Position numbers and translations under genes: made by a program
Notes under the pieces: generated by a model
Databases searched by the model: none
What the model was told of the DNA's origin: nothing
Seen by the model: the letters and a program-made list of their open reading frames with translations, nothing else
DNA from: Chimaeribacter arupi
Lineage (GTDB): Bacteria; Pseudomonadota; Gammaproteobacteria; Enterobacterales; Enterobacteriaceae
NCBI RefSeq assembly: GCF_002858805.1
Contig: NZ_PJZI01000003.1
Location: 149,448-213,447 of the forward strand
Length of the DNA stretch: 64,000 nucleotides
Direction of reading: 5' to 3'
Shown: one piece after another, positions 34,152-42,307 of the stretch
Numbering within the stretch: position 1 is the first letter of the stretch
How the letters are laid out: every line of letters starts with the position of its first letter

Positions 34152-34403
34152 ATGCACCTGTTAACTAACCCGTTTGAATATCGTCATTGGATGATGACGA
34201 ATTATTTTATGATCGATAATGTCGACGGCACCTCATTATTATCGGATGAGGAACTGGATGAATATCTCTTTGATTTACGGCCATTGGATTATCCTTGCCT
34301 GGCGATGATCAGCACCTCAATTAACCAGCCGATGGCGAATGAGGTGGTCTTTATTTATCGTGAACAAATTGCTCAATGGGCGGAAAAAATGGGTGTCAAT
34401 TAA
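34152..34403 (+). CDS. Small paralogous protein B, 83 aa
   Basis: Paralogue of the 32944 product: EYRHWMMTNYFMIDNVDGTS, YLFDLRPLDYPCLAMI and VFIYREQIAQWAEKMG line up with it without large gaps. It is preceded by a long AT-rich region and has lower GC codon use (TTATTATCGGATGAG) than its paralogue, suggesting either separate acquisition or different expression. A terminator follows about 75 bases downstream. Function unknown. Confidence 0.75.
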   Translation: MHLLTNPFEYRHWMMTNYFMIDNVDGTSLLSDEELDEYLFDLRPLDYPCLAMISTSINQPMANEVVFIYREQIAQWAEKMGVN

Positions 34404-34478
34404 TTTCCGGGGATAAATAATTGTACGGCCAACACCAGGGTGTACAGATAATAACAGCGTTACCCCAGTGATATTTCC

Positions 34479-34508
34479 AGGCTGCCGGCTTTTTGGGCAG
34501 CTTTTTTT
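34479..34508 (+). terminator. Intrinsic terminator after paralogue B
   Basis: GCTGCC (34481-34486), 9-base loop, GGCAGC (34496-34501), then T7. Confidence 0.8.
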
Positions 34509-34556
34509 ATGCGTTTCCGGGGGCGTTTTCAGGGCACCGTTCAGGGATCGGGGGCA

Positions 34557-34583
34557 GAAAAAAACCAGCCGTCAGGCTGGTTT
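34557..34583 (-). terminator. Intrinsic terminator of the YjbE-like gene
   Basis: Minus strand AACCAGCC-TGAC-GGCTGGTT followed by a T-run (34562-34557), about 40 bases after the stop. Confidence 0.85.
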
Positions 34584-34624
34584 GATGGACACGCCTTGAC
34601 GCGTGCCTGTGTGGCGCACGGCCC

Positions 34625-34864
34625 TTAGCGGGTCTGGGTAGTGGTCGACGTTGAGGTGGCGGTCGAGGTGCCGGTGCTGCCGCTTGGATCGCTGGCTGCG
34701 GCAGCGGCGGCGACGCCACCAGACAGCAGGGTCGCATCCGTCGCAGCGGCGGCACCGGTGCCGGTGCCTGCAGCGATCTCAGCGCCGGCGGTGGTGGCGG
34801 CAAAGGCTGCCGACGCCCCGGCCAGGTAAAGCGCAATGGCGGCCACGGTCATCACTTTCTTCAT
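34625..34864 (-). CDS. YjbE-like secreted low-complexity protein
   Basis: 79 aa: signal peptide MKKVMTVAAIALYLAGASAA cleaved near AFA-AT, then an Ala/Gly/Thr/Ser-rich mature part ending STGTSTATSTSTTTQTR. Composition, length and Thr-rich terminus resemble E. coli YjbE, first gene of the exopolysaccharide-related yjbEFGH operon, but yjbFGH do not follow. AAGGAG precedes the ATG by seven bases. Low complexity limits the homology claim. Confidence 0.65.
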   Translation of the reverse strand: MKKVMTVAAIALYLAGASAAFAATTAGAEIAAGTGTGAAAATDATLLSGGVAAAAAASDPSGSTGTSTATSTSTTTQTR

Positions 34865-35023
34865 AGCTAACTCCTTGTGTTAAAGGGGACATAACATGCC
34901 GTAATGCATTTAACAGTCTAACCTTTAGCCAACCTATAAAAAATAAGAAAATGATGAAAATGAATTATAAATTTTGCTTATGTCAATAGGAATATCTTTA
35001 ATCTGCCGCTGTTTTTTTGCCGG

Positions 35024-35467
35024 TCAGTCGCGCACCTCAACCAGTACCGGGCAGGGCGCGGTGGCCATAATGTCTGCACAGACTGACCCTTTCAATAACC
35101 GGTCAACCAGGCCGCGGTGGCGGTGTCCCATGACAATCACCGACGCCTCTTGCTGCGTCGCCTCGGCCACCAGCGCCTGGGCCGCATCACCGACAATAAT
35201 CTGCCCGGTCACCTTATCCCCCAATGCATGCAGTTGCCGCATCGCGTCCCGCACGATCCGGGCGGCAGCGTTCTCCTCTTCACAGGCAGGCTGATACAGG
35301 GTGACCTCACCGGCCGGGTCGCTGCCGCTGTCAACGGCATAGGAGGCATCGACGCAGCAGGTTACGGAAATGCGGGCGCCGGAGGCCGCCGCCAGATCGG
35401 CCGCCAGGGCGATTACGCGCGGGGTCTGGCGTGATCCGTCCACGGCCAGCAGAATTTGGGTAAACAT
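35024..35467 (-). CDS. Universal stress protein (UspA family), 147 aa
   Basis: Single Usp domain: TQILLAVDGSRQTPRVIALA at the N terminus, and the ATP-type loop IVMGHRHRGLVDRLLKGSVC followed by APCPVLVEVRD. The G-2x-G-9x-G(S/T) nucleotide motif is partly present (G-H-R-H-R-G...G-S-V), so ATP binding is possible. ATG 35467 with AAGGAG upstream. It lies 30 bases downstream of the IclR gene on the same strand, so the two may be co-transcribed. Confidence 0.85.
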   Translation of the reverse strand: MFTQILLAVDGSRQTPRVIALAADLAAASGARISVTCCVDASYAVDSGSDPAGEVTLYQPACEEENAAARIVRDAMRQLHALGDKVTGQIIVGDAAQALVAEATQQEASVIVMGHRHRGLVDRLLKGSVCADIMATAPCPVLVEVRD

Positions 35468-35497
35468 AGTGACTCCTTTTGCCGGCATCCGCCGGTC

Positions 35498-36280
35498 TCA
35501 ACGGCGATCCAGCCTGCCGATCTCGCCCATTAATGAAGCCCGGCACGCCAGAATGGCCGTGTGCAGGGCCGGGTAATGCCGGTGCAGGCGATCGGTCGGC
35601 ACCAGCAGGGAAACAGAATAACGCCCGAGCAGCGTGTCAATCGCGACGCCCATTGATGAAATCCCCTCCAGCGTTTCACCATGCTCCACCGCCACGCCCT
35701 GTTGGCGCACCTGCTGCAACGCCCCCAGCAAGGTATCAATGTCGCACACGGTGTCGGCCGTGACCGGCTCAAACGTTTCACCGAGCAACCGGCGGATTTC
35801 GTCATCACTGCTCAGGGCCAGCAGCGCCCGGCCGCCGGAGGTGCTGTAGATCGGCAGATTCAGGCCAAAACGCGGCACCACGCGCAGCTCGCGGTTCGCC
35901 ACCACCATATGGACAATCGCAATCTGCCGCCCGCTGGGGCGCGCCAGCGTCACTGTCTCGTTGGTTTCATTACATAACGCCTGCAAAAACGGCGTGGCGA
36001 TGGCGATGATGTCGCTGTGCACCGTGGCCACCAGCCGCAACAGCGTCGGGCCGAGGCGAAAACCGCTGCTGCCGTGGCTGCGCACCATGCCTTCGTCAGC
36101 CAGCGCCGCCACAATGCGCTGCACCGTGGAGCGGGGCAGGGCCACCGCCTGGGCAATCGCCCCCAGGCTCATTCCTTCCGGGTGTGCGCCCAGGGCATTC
36201 AGGATCGACGCCGCGCGGGAAATCACCTGGATGCCGCCGCTGCGCTCCTCATCGGTGGCATGGCTGTCATGGGTTGTCAC
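35498..36280 (-). CDS. IclR-family transcriptional regulator
   Basis: 260 aa: winged HTH (QVISRAASILNALGAHPEGM, LGAIAQAVALPRSTVQRIVA, residues about 18-80) and an IclR effector domain (about 95-255) with ISSMGVAIDTLLGRYSVSLL. Start GTG 36280 after AAGGA; upstream frame to 36364 lacks similarity. Divergent from an EmrB/EmrA-type pump pair, which it most likely controls through the palindrome at 36357-36376. Confidence 0.88.
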   Translation of the reverse strand: MTTHDSHATDEERSGGIQVISRAASILNALGAHPEGMSLGAIAQAVALPRSTVQRIVAALADEGMVRSHGSSGFRLGPTLLRLVATVHSDIIAIATPFLQALCNETNETVTLARPSGRQIAIVHMVVANRELRVVPRFGLNLPIYSTSGGRALLALSSDDEIRRLLGETFEPVTADTVCDIDTLLGALQQVRQQGVAVEHGETLEGISSMGVAIDTLLGRYSVSLLVPTDRLHRHYPALHTAILACRASLMGEIGRLDRR

Positions 36281-36356
36281 ACTACGCTTCCTTTTAAGGT
36301 AAAAACCGCAGGTATTTAACGGCATTCCGCTGCTGAACTCAATGAGTACCACATTG

Positions 36357-36376
36357 CAATACACCTAACCGTATTG
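36357..36376. promoter_or_regulatory. Candidate IclR operator
   Basis: CAATAC-N8-GTATTG in the gap between the divergent regulator and pump genes; flanking bases partly extend the dyad (TG...TA). Confidence 0.5.
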
Positions 36377-36523
36377 TAGTATCCGCAGCGTGACCGGCAT
36401 CACATGATGCTGCCGGCACGTCACCTGCCATTATTCGCCTCTGCTTCCTGCTGTGTCATGACGTATGGCCTGTTGCCCTCACGGCAACCCGGAGCGGCGT
36501 GCGTAAAACAAACGAGTTTATTT

Positions 36524-38137
36524 ATGAGTGTAGTCAGTGTGCCGCCGGTGAGCGCCGGCGGCGCTCCCCCCGCTGCCCCCGCGGCGCAGCCCTTTAACGG
36601 GCGGCTGGTGGCCGGCCTTATCGGCGTGTTGATTGCCGCCCTCTCATCCGGCCTGAATGACCGGGTGACCGACATCGCTCTGAATGATGTGCGGGGCGCG
36701 TTGAGCATCGGCAGTGATGAAGGCTCCTGGCTGATTGGCGGCTATCAGGCGGCAGAAGTGGCCGCGATGATGCTGGCACCCTGGCTGGCCATGACCTTCT
36801 CCATGCGCCGTTTTGCGATGTCGATGGTGCTGGGGTTTGGGGTGCTGGGCGCGCTGATCCCGTTTGCGCCCAACCTGCCGGTATTTATCACCCTGCGGGT
36901 GATCCAGGGGCTGTTTGGCGGGGCGCTGCCGCCGCTGCTGATGACGGTGGCGCTGCGCTTCCTGCCGCCCGGCTTTAAATTGTATGGGCTGGGGGCGTAT
37001 GCACTCAGCGCCACCTTTGGCCCAAATATGGCGACCTCGCTGGCCGCGCTGTGGACCGATCATGTCGGCTGGCAGTTCGTTTACTGGCAGGTGATCCCAC
37101 CGTGTCTGCTGGCTTTCGCCATGATCAGCCACGGCATCCCGCAGGACCCGCTGCGGCTGGAGCGGTTCAGGCAGATTGATGCCTTTGGCATGGTCACCGG
37201 CTGCAGCGGGGTGGCGATGCTGGTGCTGGCGCTGCAACAGGGCGAACGGCAGGACTGGCTGGAATCCACGCAGATCTGCGCGCTGCTGTTTGGGGCCGTG
37301 GTGCTGCTGACGGCGTTCCTGATCAATGAGTGGTATCACCCGCTGCCGCTATTCAAATTACAGATGCTGAAACGGCGTAACCTGGCGCATGGCCTGCTGA
37401 CGCTGGCCGGGCTGATGGTGGTTTACCTCTCCGGTTCGGCACTGCCGTCTAACTACCTGATGTCCGTCAACGGTTTCCGTGCCGCCGAAATGGGGCCGTT
37501 GTCGCTGACCATCGGTGTGCCGCAACTGCTGATGGCCCCGCTGGTGGCGGCAGTCTGTAACCTGCGCTGGGTGGACAGCCGCTGGGTGCTGGCGACCGGG
37601 CTCGGGCTGCTGGCGTTTGCCTGTTATTGCGGGTCAGAGATTAACAGCGCCTGGGTACAGGATAACTTTTATTGGTTGCAGGCGATGCAGGCCGTGGCCC
37701 AGCCGATGGCCGTGATCCCGATCCTGATGAGCGCCACCAGCGTGGTGCAGCCGCCTGAGGGGCCGTTCGCTTCCGCGATGTTCAATACCGTGCGCGGGCT
37801 GGGCAGTGTGGCAGGCTCTGCGCTGCTGGAAACCTTTATCAGCCACCGGGAGAAGTTCCATTCCCATGTGCTGCTGGACCACGCCGGGTCGGTGAGCTAC
37901 CTGCTGTCACAGCCTTATGACGGTAACCGTGCACCACCGGCCCCGTTGAATGCTGACGGCAGTGCCGTTTCGAGCGAAGTGCTGGCGCGCTTCTCCACCC
38001 TGGCGAAGCATCAGGCCACCATTCTTGGCCTGAGTGATACCTATTTGATGATCATGTGCGTGGCGCTGGGGCTGATTCTGCTGGCGGCGCTGTTGCCGCA
38101 GCGCACCTATCCGCCGCAGTCGCTGGTCAACCGTTGA
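36524..38137 (+). CDS. DHA2-family MFS multidrug exporter (EmrB-like)
   Basis: 537-aa, 14-helix drug:H+ antiporter. Marks: ALNDVRGALSIGSDEGSWLI, GGYQAAEVAAMMLAPWLA (motif D1-like), ITLRVIQGLFGGALPPLLMT, and the long periplasmic insert near FISHREKFHSHVLLDHAG characteristic of EmrB-type pumps. Start at ATG 36524 gives a short proline/alanine-rich lead (PPVSAGGAPPAAPAAQPFNG) before helix 1; an upstream frame from 36404 lacks a ribosome site. The adaptor gene follows 44 bases later. Confidence 0.88.
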   Translation: MSVVSVPPVSAGGAPPAAPAAQPFNGRLVAGLIGVLIAALSSGLNDRVTDIALNDVRGALSIGSDEGSWLIGGYQAAEVAAMMLAPWLAMTFSMRRFAMSMVLGFGVLGALIPFAPNLPVFITLRVIQGLFGGALPPLLMTVALRFLPPGFKLYGLGAYALSATFGPNMATSLAALWTDHVGWQFVYWQVIPPCLLAFAMISHGIPQDPLRLERFRQIDAFGMVTGCSGVAMLVLALQQGERQDWLESTQICALLFGAVVLLTAFLINEWYHPLPLFKLQMLKRRNLAHGLLTLAGLMVVYLSGSALPSNYLMSVNGFRAAEMGPLSLTIGVPQLLMAPLVAAVCNLRWVDSRWVLATGLGLLAFACYCGSEINSAWVQDNFYWLQAMQAVAQPMAVIPILMSATSVVQPPEGPFASAMFNTVRGLGSVAGSALLETFISHREKFHSHVLLDHAGSVSYLLSQPYDGNRAPPAPLNADGSAVSSEVLARFSTLAKHQATILGLSDTYLMIMCVALGLILLAALLPQRTYPPQSLVNR

Positions 38138-38181
38138 TTGCCGTTATGTCCGCTCTGAGTGAGCCTTAAGAGAAGAGAACC

Positions 38182-39216
38182 ATGTTAGCAACATCTTCAA
38201 AACGTATTCCGCTGCTGGTGGCAGTGATCCTGATTGCCCTGCTGGCCGGCTTCGCGGTCTGGCGGATGGCCGGCCATGGCCATGAAACCACCAATGATGC
38301 CTACGTCACCGCGGATTACACGCTGGTGGCCCCGCGCATCTCCGGGCATATCGCCGAGGTGCTGGTGGAAGACAACCAGCAGGTCAAGGCCGGGCAACTG
38401 CTGGCCCGGATTGATGACCGGGATTACCTCAATGCACTCAATACCGCCCGGGCAACGCTGGAGAGCAAACAGGCACAGCTGAAAAGCCTGGATGCGCAGC
38501 TGGTTAAACAGCAACAGGTGATCATCCAGGCGCAGGCCGCGCTGAGCTCCAGTTCAGCCGGGATGAATTACGCGCGTCAGAGTGCAGACCGTTATCGTCG
38601 TCTGTTACAGCAAGGCTCCGGCACCGCCGACCAGCGTGATGAGTCAGACGCGACCTACCGCGAGAAAGCCGCTGCGCACCAGAGCAACGTGGCCGCACTG
38701 GAAGCCGCCCAACAGGAAGTGGATGTGCTGAAGGCGGAGCGCGCCGAAGCGCTGGCCGCGATTGACGCCGCCACGGCCGACCTTGAGCAGGCAAAACTGA
38801 ACCTCTCCTATACCCGCATCACCGCCCCGGTGGCCGGGACAGTCGGCCAGCGTTCGCTGCGCGTGGGGGCGTATGTCAGCGCCGGAACCCGCGTGCTGGC
38901 GGTGGTGCCGTTGCAGCACGCCTATATTGTGGCGAACTACCTGGAAACCCAGCTGGGCAGCGTGGTGCCGGACCAGCCGGTCAGCCTGCGGGTGGACGCG
39001 CTGCCGGATGTGGAGCTGCATGGCCATGTGGAGAGCATTGCACCGGCGACCGGTGCCACCTTCTCACCGATTGCAGCGGATAACGCCACCGGTAACTTCA
39101 CCAAAGTCGCCCAGCGTCTGGCCGTGAAGATTGTGCTGGAGGGCAACCAGCCGCAGGTACAGCGCCTGAAAGTCGGGATGTCCGTGGTGCCGACCATCGA
39201 TACCACCCAGCCTTAA
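38182..39216 (+). CDS. HlyD/EmrA-family membrane-fusion protein
   Basis: 344-aa periplasmic adaptor of the preceding exporter. One N-terminal helix (about residues 9-27), then a biotinyl-lipoyl domain TTNDAYVTADYTLVAPRISG / VLVEDNQQVKAGQLLARIDD, an alpha-helical hairpin with coiled coil (LESKQAQLKSLDAQLVKQQQ to about residue 210), and a second lipoyl half YTRITAPVAGTVGQRSLRVG. AGAGAAGAG lies upstream of ATG 38182. No outer-membrane factor gene adjoins, so TolC is the likely partner. Confidence 0.9.
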   Translation: MLATSSKRIPLLVAVILIALLAGFAVWRMAGHGHETTNDAYVTADYTLVAPRISGHIAEVLVEDNQQVKAGQLLARIDDRDYLNALNTARATLESKQAQLKSLDAQLVKQQQVIIQAQAALSSSSAGMNYARQSADRYRRLLQQGSGTADQRDESDATYREKAAAHQSNVAALEAAQQEVDVLKAERAEALAAIDAATADLEQAKLNLSYTRITAPVAGTVGQRSLRVGAYVSAGTRVLAVVPLQHAYIVANYLETQLGSVVPDQPVSLRVDALPDVELHGHVESIAPATGATFSPIAADNATGNFTKVAQRLAVKIVLEGNQPQVQRLKVGMSVVPTIDTTQP

Positions 39217-39243
39217 GCGCAATTGCAGACGGTCTGATAACAG

Positions 39244-39276
39244 AACGCCCGCCCCGGTGACCGGGGCGGGCGTTTT
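39244..39276 (+). terminator. Terminator of the pump operon
   Basis: AACGCCCGCCCCGG-TGA-CCGGGGCGGGCGTT stem (39244-39274) followed by TT; very stable. Lies between convergent adaptor and opgC genes. Confidence 0.85.
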
Positions 39277-39288
39277 GCTGTGGGGAGA

Positions 39289-40446
39289 TCACTGGGAAGA
39301 GGGGGCCACCACCGGTTTTTGTGATTTGCCGGAGAACAGGAAACGCAGTAGCGGAATACGTTGATGCACTTCATACAGCAGGAACGCCAGCCCGAAAACA
39401 AATATCAGCCCCAGCGCAAACCCCACCAGATTATTCTCAATCCGCGGAGTGACAAAGGCCCCATATATCAGCGTCAGCGGGTGGTGCACCAGATAGATAA
39501 ATAGCGACGCATTAACCAGATAGGTAATACGCGGCGAGTGGCTGTTGAGCAACCGGTGGCCGAAGGAGAACACCAGATTGACCATCACGATGCCCAGCGT
39601 GCCGGTAATCAGCGTGTCAATCTCCGGGGAGAAGTGAGCCGTATCATTGAGATGCTGATTGGCGATATAGGCAGCAAACAGCAGCGGGGCCAGCAGCAGC
39701 GCCAGCGGCGAAGGCCGGAGCAGCATGGCCTTCAGCCCTGCATATTTAAACGCCAGTGCCCCCAGAATAAAGAACGGCAGATAAAACAGCGATTCCATCA
39801 CCACAAAATTAAATACGCTGTTAAATAACAGCTCAGGTGAGGCAATAAGGATCCCGCGCTGAATTACCGCGTAGCCCAGGCTGAACAACAGGAAATAAAA
39901 TAAGAGTTTTCCTAAGCTCTGAAAATGATTAGCCGGAAAAGGAATACGATTCGTCTGAATTGTTTTCAATTTGCGGAAAATAGCGAAGCCCAGGCAGGTC
40001 AGAATAATTAATGTTAACAAAAACCAGAGATGTGAAACTAATTCCCAGATCGTGACATTTATTTTTTCATACAAGGTAAAGGCCGCCCAGCCCTGAATCC
40101 GGTTGGTGAAATTCTTCAGCATCAGGAATTGCGGCAAGGTGATCAGCACCACGGCCGAGAGCATCGGAATCGCCACCCGCTCGAGCCGCACCTTCAGCCA
40201 GCGCTGCGGCTCATAGCGCTCATACAGCATATAGGAAAAGTAGCCGGAGATAACGAAGAACACCTGCATACGGAAGGCGTGGATCACGTCATTCAGCACG
40301 GTGAGCAGGGCAGAGGAGGTCTGGCTGTTGACCGCCCATTGATGGCTGGAGTAGATCAAAGAAAGATGGAACGGAATGCCGAGCAACATCAAATAGGCCC
40401 GGATTGAATCGAGAAAGTATTCCCGTGATACTGTTTTTTTTGTCAT
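39289..40446 (-). CDS. opgC: OpgC osmoregulated periplasmic glucan succinyltransferase
   Basis: Acyltransferase-3 family inner-membrane protein with about ten helices that adds succinyl groups to periplasmic glucans. 385 aa as in E. coli MdoC, with REYFLDSIRAYLMLLGIPFH, FRMQVFFVISGYFSYMLYER, SHLWFLLTLIILTCLGFAIF and NASLFIYLVHHPLTLIYGAF. The conserved histidine of the acyltransferase fold is in HLSLIYSSH. It is divergent from opgGH, as in E. coli. Confidence 0.95.
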   Translation of the reverse strand: MTKKTVSREYFLDSIRAYLMLLGIPFHLSLIYSSHQWAVNSQTSSALLTVLNDVIHAFRMQVFFVISGYFSYMLYERYEPQRWLKVRLERVAIPMLSAVVLITLPQFLMLKNFTNRIQGWAAFTLYEKINVTIWELVSHLWFLLTLIILTCLGFAIFRKLKTIQTNRIPFPANHFQSLGKLLFYFLLFSLGYAVIQRGILIASPELLFNSVFNFVVMESLFYLPFFILGALAFKYAGLKAMLLRPSPLALLLAPLLFAAYIANQHLNDTAHFSPEIDTLITGTLGIVMVNLVFSFGHRLLNSHSPRITYLVNASLFIYLVHHPLTLIYGAFVTPRIENNLVGFALGLIFVFGLAFLLYEVHQRIPLLRFLFSGKSQKPVVAPSSQ

Positions 40447-40738
40447 AAGTTTCCAGGTTTTTTACTTTTGGTCCTGGCGCTTATTTTAGCGCGTTTCATA
40501 AATCCGGGCGATTCGGGTTACTCTCAAAGCGTTTGGCTTAAATCGCGGGAGAAAAACCCTACTATAGCGTCCGGCAATTTTCCATAGCCGTTTAATCTCT
40601 CTGTTGCTACCCTTGATCCCGGTCATCTGATTAAACAGTGACCCACAGAGAGGAACCATCCATTTATCATGTTGTCGGATAGCCAAATAATCCTTTAATA
40701 TGGATTTCGAATGATTTCAGCACTCGAAAGGGGGGGTT

Positions 40739-42307
40739 GTGCGAGTTAAAAATGTAGCCAAGGGGCCGCGTGTGGCAAAAATTTGCGTGTTGAGTGCCGC
40801 TGTAATGATGACGTTAAGCGCAGCACCGGCATGGGCGTTCTCTATTGATGATGTCGCCCAACAAGCTAAGGAGTTGGCAGGTAAGGGATTTGAGGCTCCA
40901 AAGAGCAATCTCCCCTCCCAGTTCCGCGAAATGAAATTTGCGGACTACCAGCAGATCCAGTTCAACCATGACAAAGCCTATTGGAACAAGCTGAACACAC
41001 CGTTCAAGCTGGAGTTCTACCACCAGGGCATGTACTTCGAATACCCGGTCAAAATCAACGAAATCACCGCCAACAAGGCGAGTGAGATCAAATACAGCCC
41101 GGACTACTTTAACTTCGGTAACGTCAAGCACGATGCCGACGCCGTGAAAAACCTCGGCTTTGCCGGGTTTAAAGTGCTCTATCCGCTGAATAAAGCGGAC
41201 AAGAATGACGAAATCATGAGCGTGCTGGGCGCGAGCTACTTCCGCGTCATCGGTAAAGACCAGGTGTACGGCCTCTCTGCCCGCGGCCTGGCAATTGATA
41301 CCGCACTCGCTTCCGGCGAAGAGTTCCCGCGTTTCCGCGAGTTCTGGATTGAGCGCCCGAACCCGGATGAGAAACACCTGGTTATCTATGCGCTGCTGGA
41401 CTCCCCGCGCGCCGCCGGTGCCTACCGTTTTGACCTCTACCCAGGGCGTGAAACCACCGTTGACGTGCAGGCCAAAGTCTACCTGCGTGACAAAGTGGGC
41501 AAGCTGGGCATCGCCCCGCTGACCAGTATGTTCCTGTTCGGGCCGAACCAGCCTTCGCCGACCATGAACTACCGCCAGGCGCTGCATGACTCAAACGGCC
41601 TCTCTATCCATGCCGGCAACGGCGAATGGATCTGGCGCCCGCTGAACAACCCGCGCCATTTGTCCGTCAGCACCTATACCATTGAGAACCCGAAAGGGTT
41701 CGGCCTGCTGCAACGCGGCCGTGATTTCGCGCAGTATGAAGATCTGGACGACCGCTATGACCTGCGCCCGAGCGGCTGGGTGGAAACCCGCGGTGACTGG
41801 GGCAAAGGCCGGGTCGAGCTGGTGGAGATCCCGACAGCGGATGAAACCAACGACAACATCGTGGCGTACTGGTCACCGGAAAAACTGCCGGATGCCGGCC
41901 AGCCGCTGGATCTGAACTACCGCCTGCACTTCACCCGTGAGGAAGAGAAGCTGCATTCGCCGGATCTGGCTTACGTCAAGCAGACCCTGCGTTCCGCGGG
42001 CGACGTGAAACAGTCTAACCTGATCCGTGAGCCGGACGGCAGCACCGCGCTGCTGGTGGATTTCGTCGGCCCGGTGCTGAAAGCACTGAAAGACGATACC
42101 CCGGTCGCCTCACAGGTCAGTGTGAATGACAATGCGGACATGGTAGAAAACAGCGTCCGTTACAATCCGGTCACCAAAGGCTGGCGTCTCACCTTGCGCG
42201 TCAAGGTCAAGGATCCGAAGAAACCGGTCGAGATGCGCGCCGCGCTGGTTAATGGTGACAAACCGTTGAGTGAAACCTGGAGCTATCAGCTGCCTGCCAA
42301 TGAATAA
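40739..42307 (+). CDS. opgG: OpgG periplasmic glucan biosynthesis protein
   Basis: Periplasmic protein needed for beta-1,6 branching and backbone formation of osmoregulated glucans. 522 aa: signal peptide [19 protein letters not shown] with cleavage at AWA-FS, then [20 protein letters not shown] and [20 protein letters not shown], matching E. coli OpgG over the whole length. It starts at GTG 40739 after a G-rich tract. Its last codons overlap opgH by eight bases. Confidence 0.97.
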   Translation: MRVKNVAKGPRVAKICVLSAAVMMTLSAAPAWAFSIDDVAQQAKELAGKGFEAPKSNLPSQFREMKFADYQQIQFNHDKAYWNKLNTPFKLEFYHQGMYFEYPVKINEITANKASEIKYSPDYFNFGNVKHDADAVKNLGFAGFKVLYPLNKADKNDEIMSVLGASYFRVIGKDQVYGLSARGLAIDTALASGEEFPRFREFWIERPNPDEKHLVIYALLDSPRAAGAYRFDLYPGRETTVDVQAKVYLRDKVGKLGIAPLTSMFLFGPNQPSPTMNYRQALHDSNGLSIHAGNGEWIWRPLNNPRHLSVSTYTIENPKGFGLLQRGRDFAQYEDLDDRYDLRPSGWVETRGDWGKGRVELVEIPTADETNDNIVAYWSPEKLPDAGQPLDLNYRLHFTREEEKLHSPDLAYVKQTLRSAGDVKQSNLIREPDGSTALLVDFVGPVLKALKDDTPVASQVSVNDNADMVENSVRYNPVTKGWRLTLRVKVKDPKKPVEMRAALVNGDKPLSETWSYQLPANE

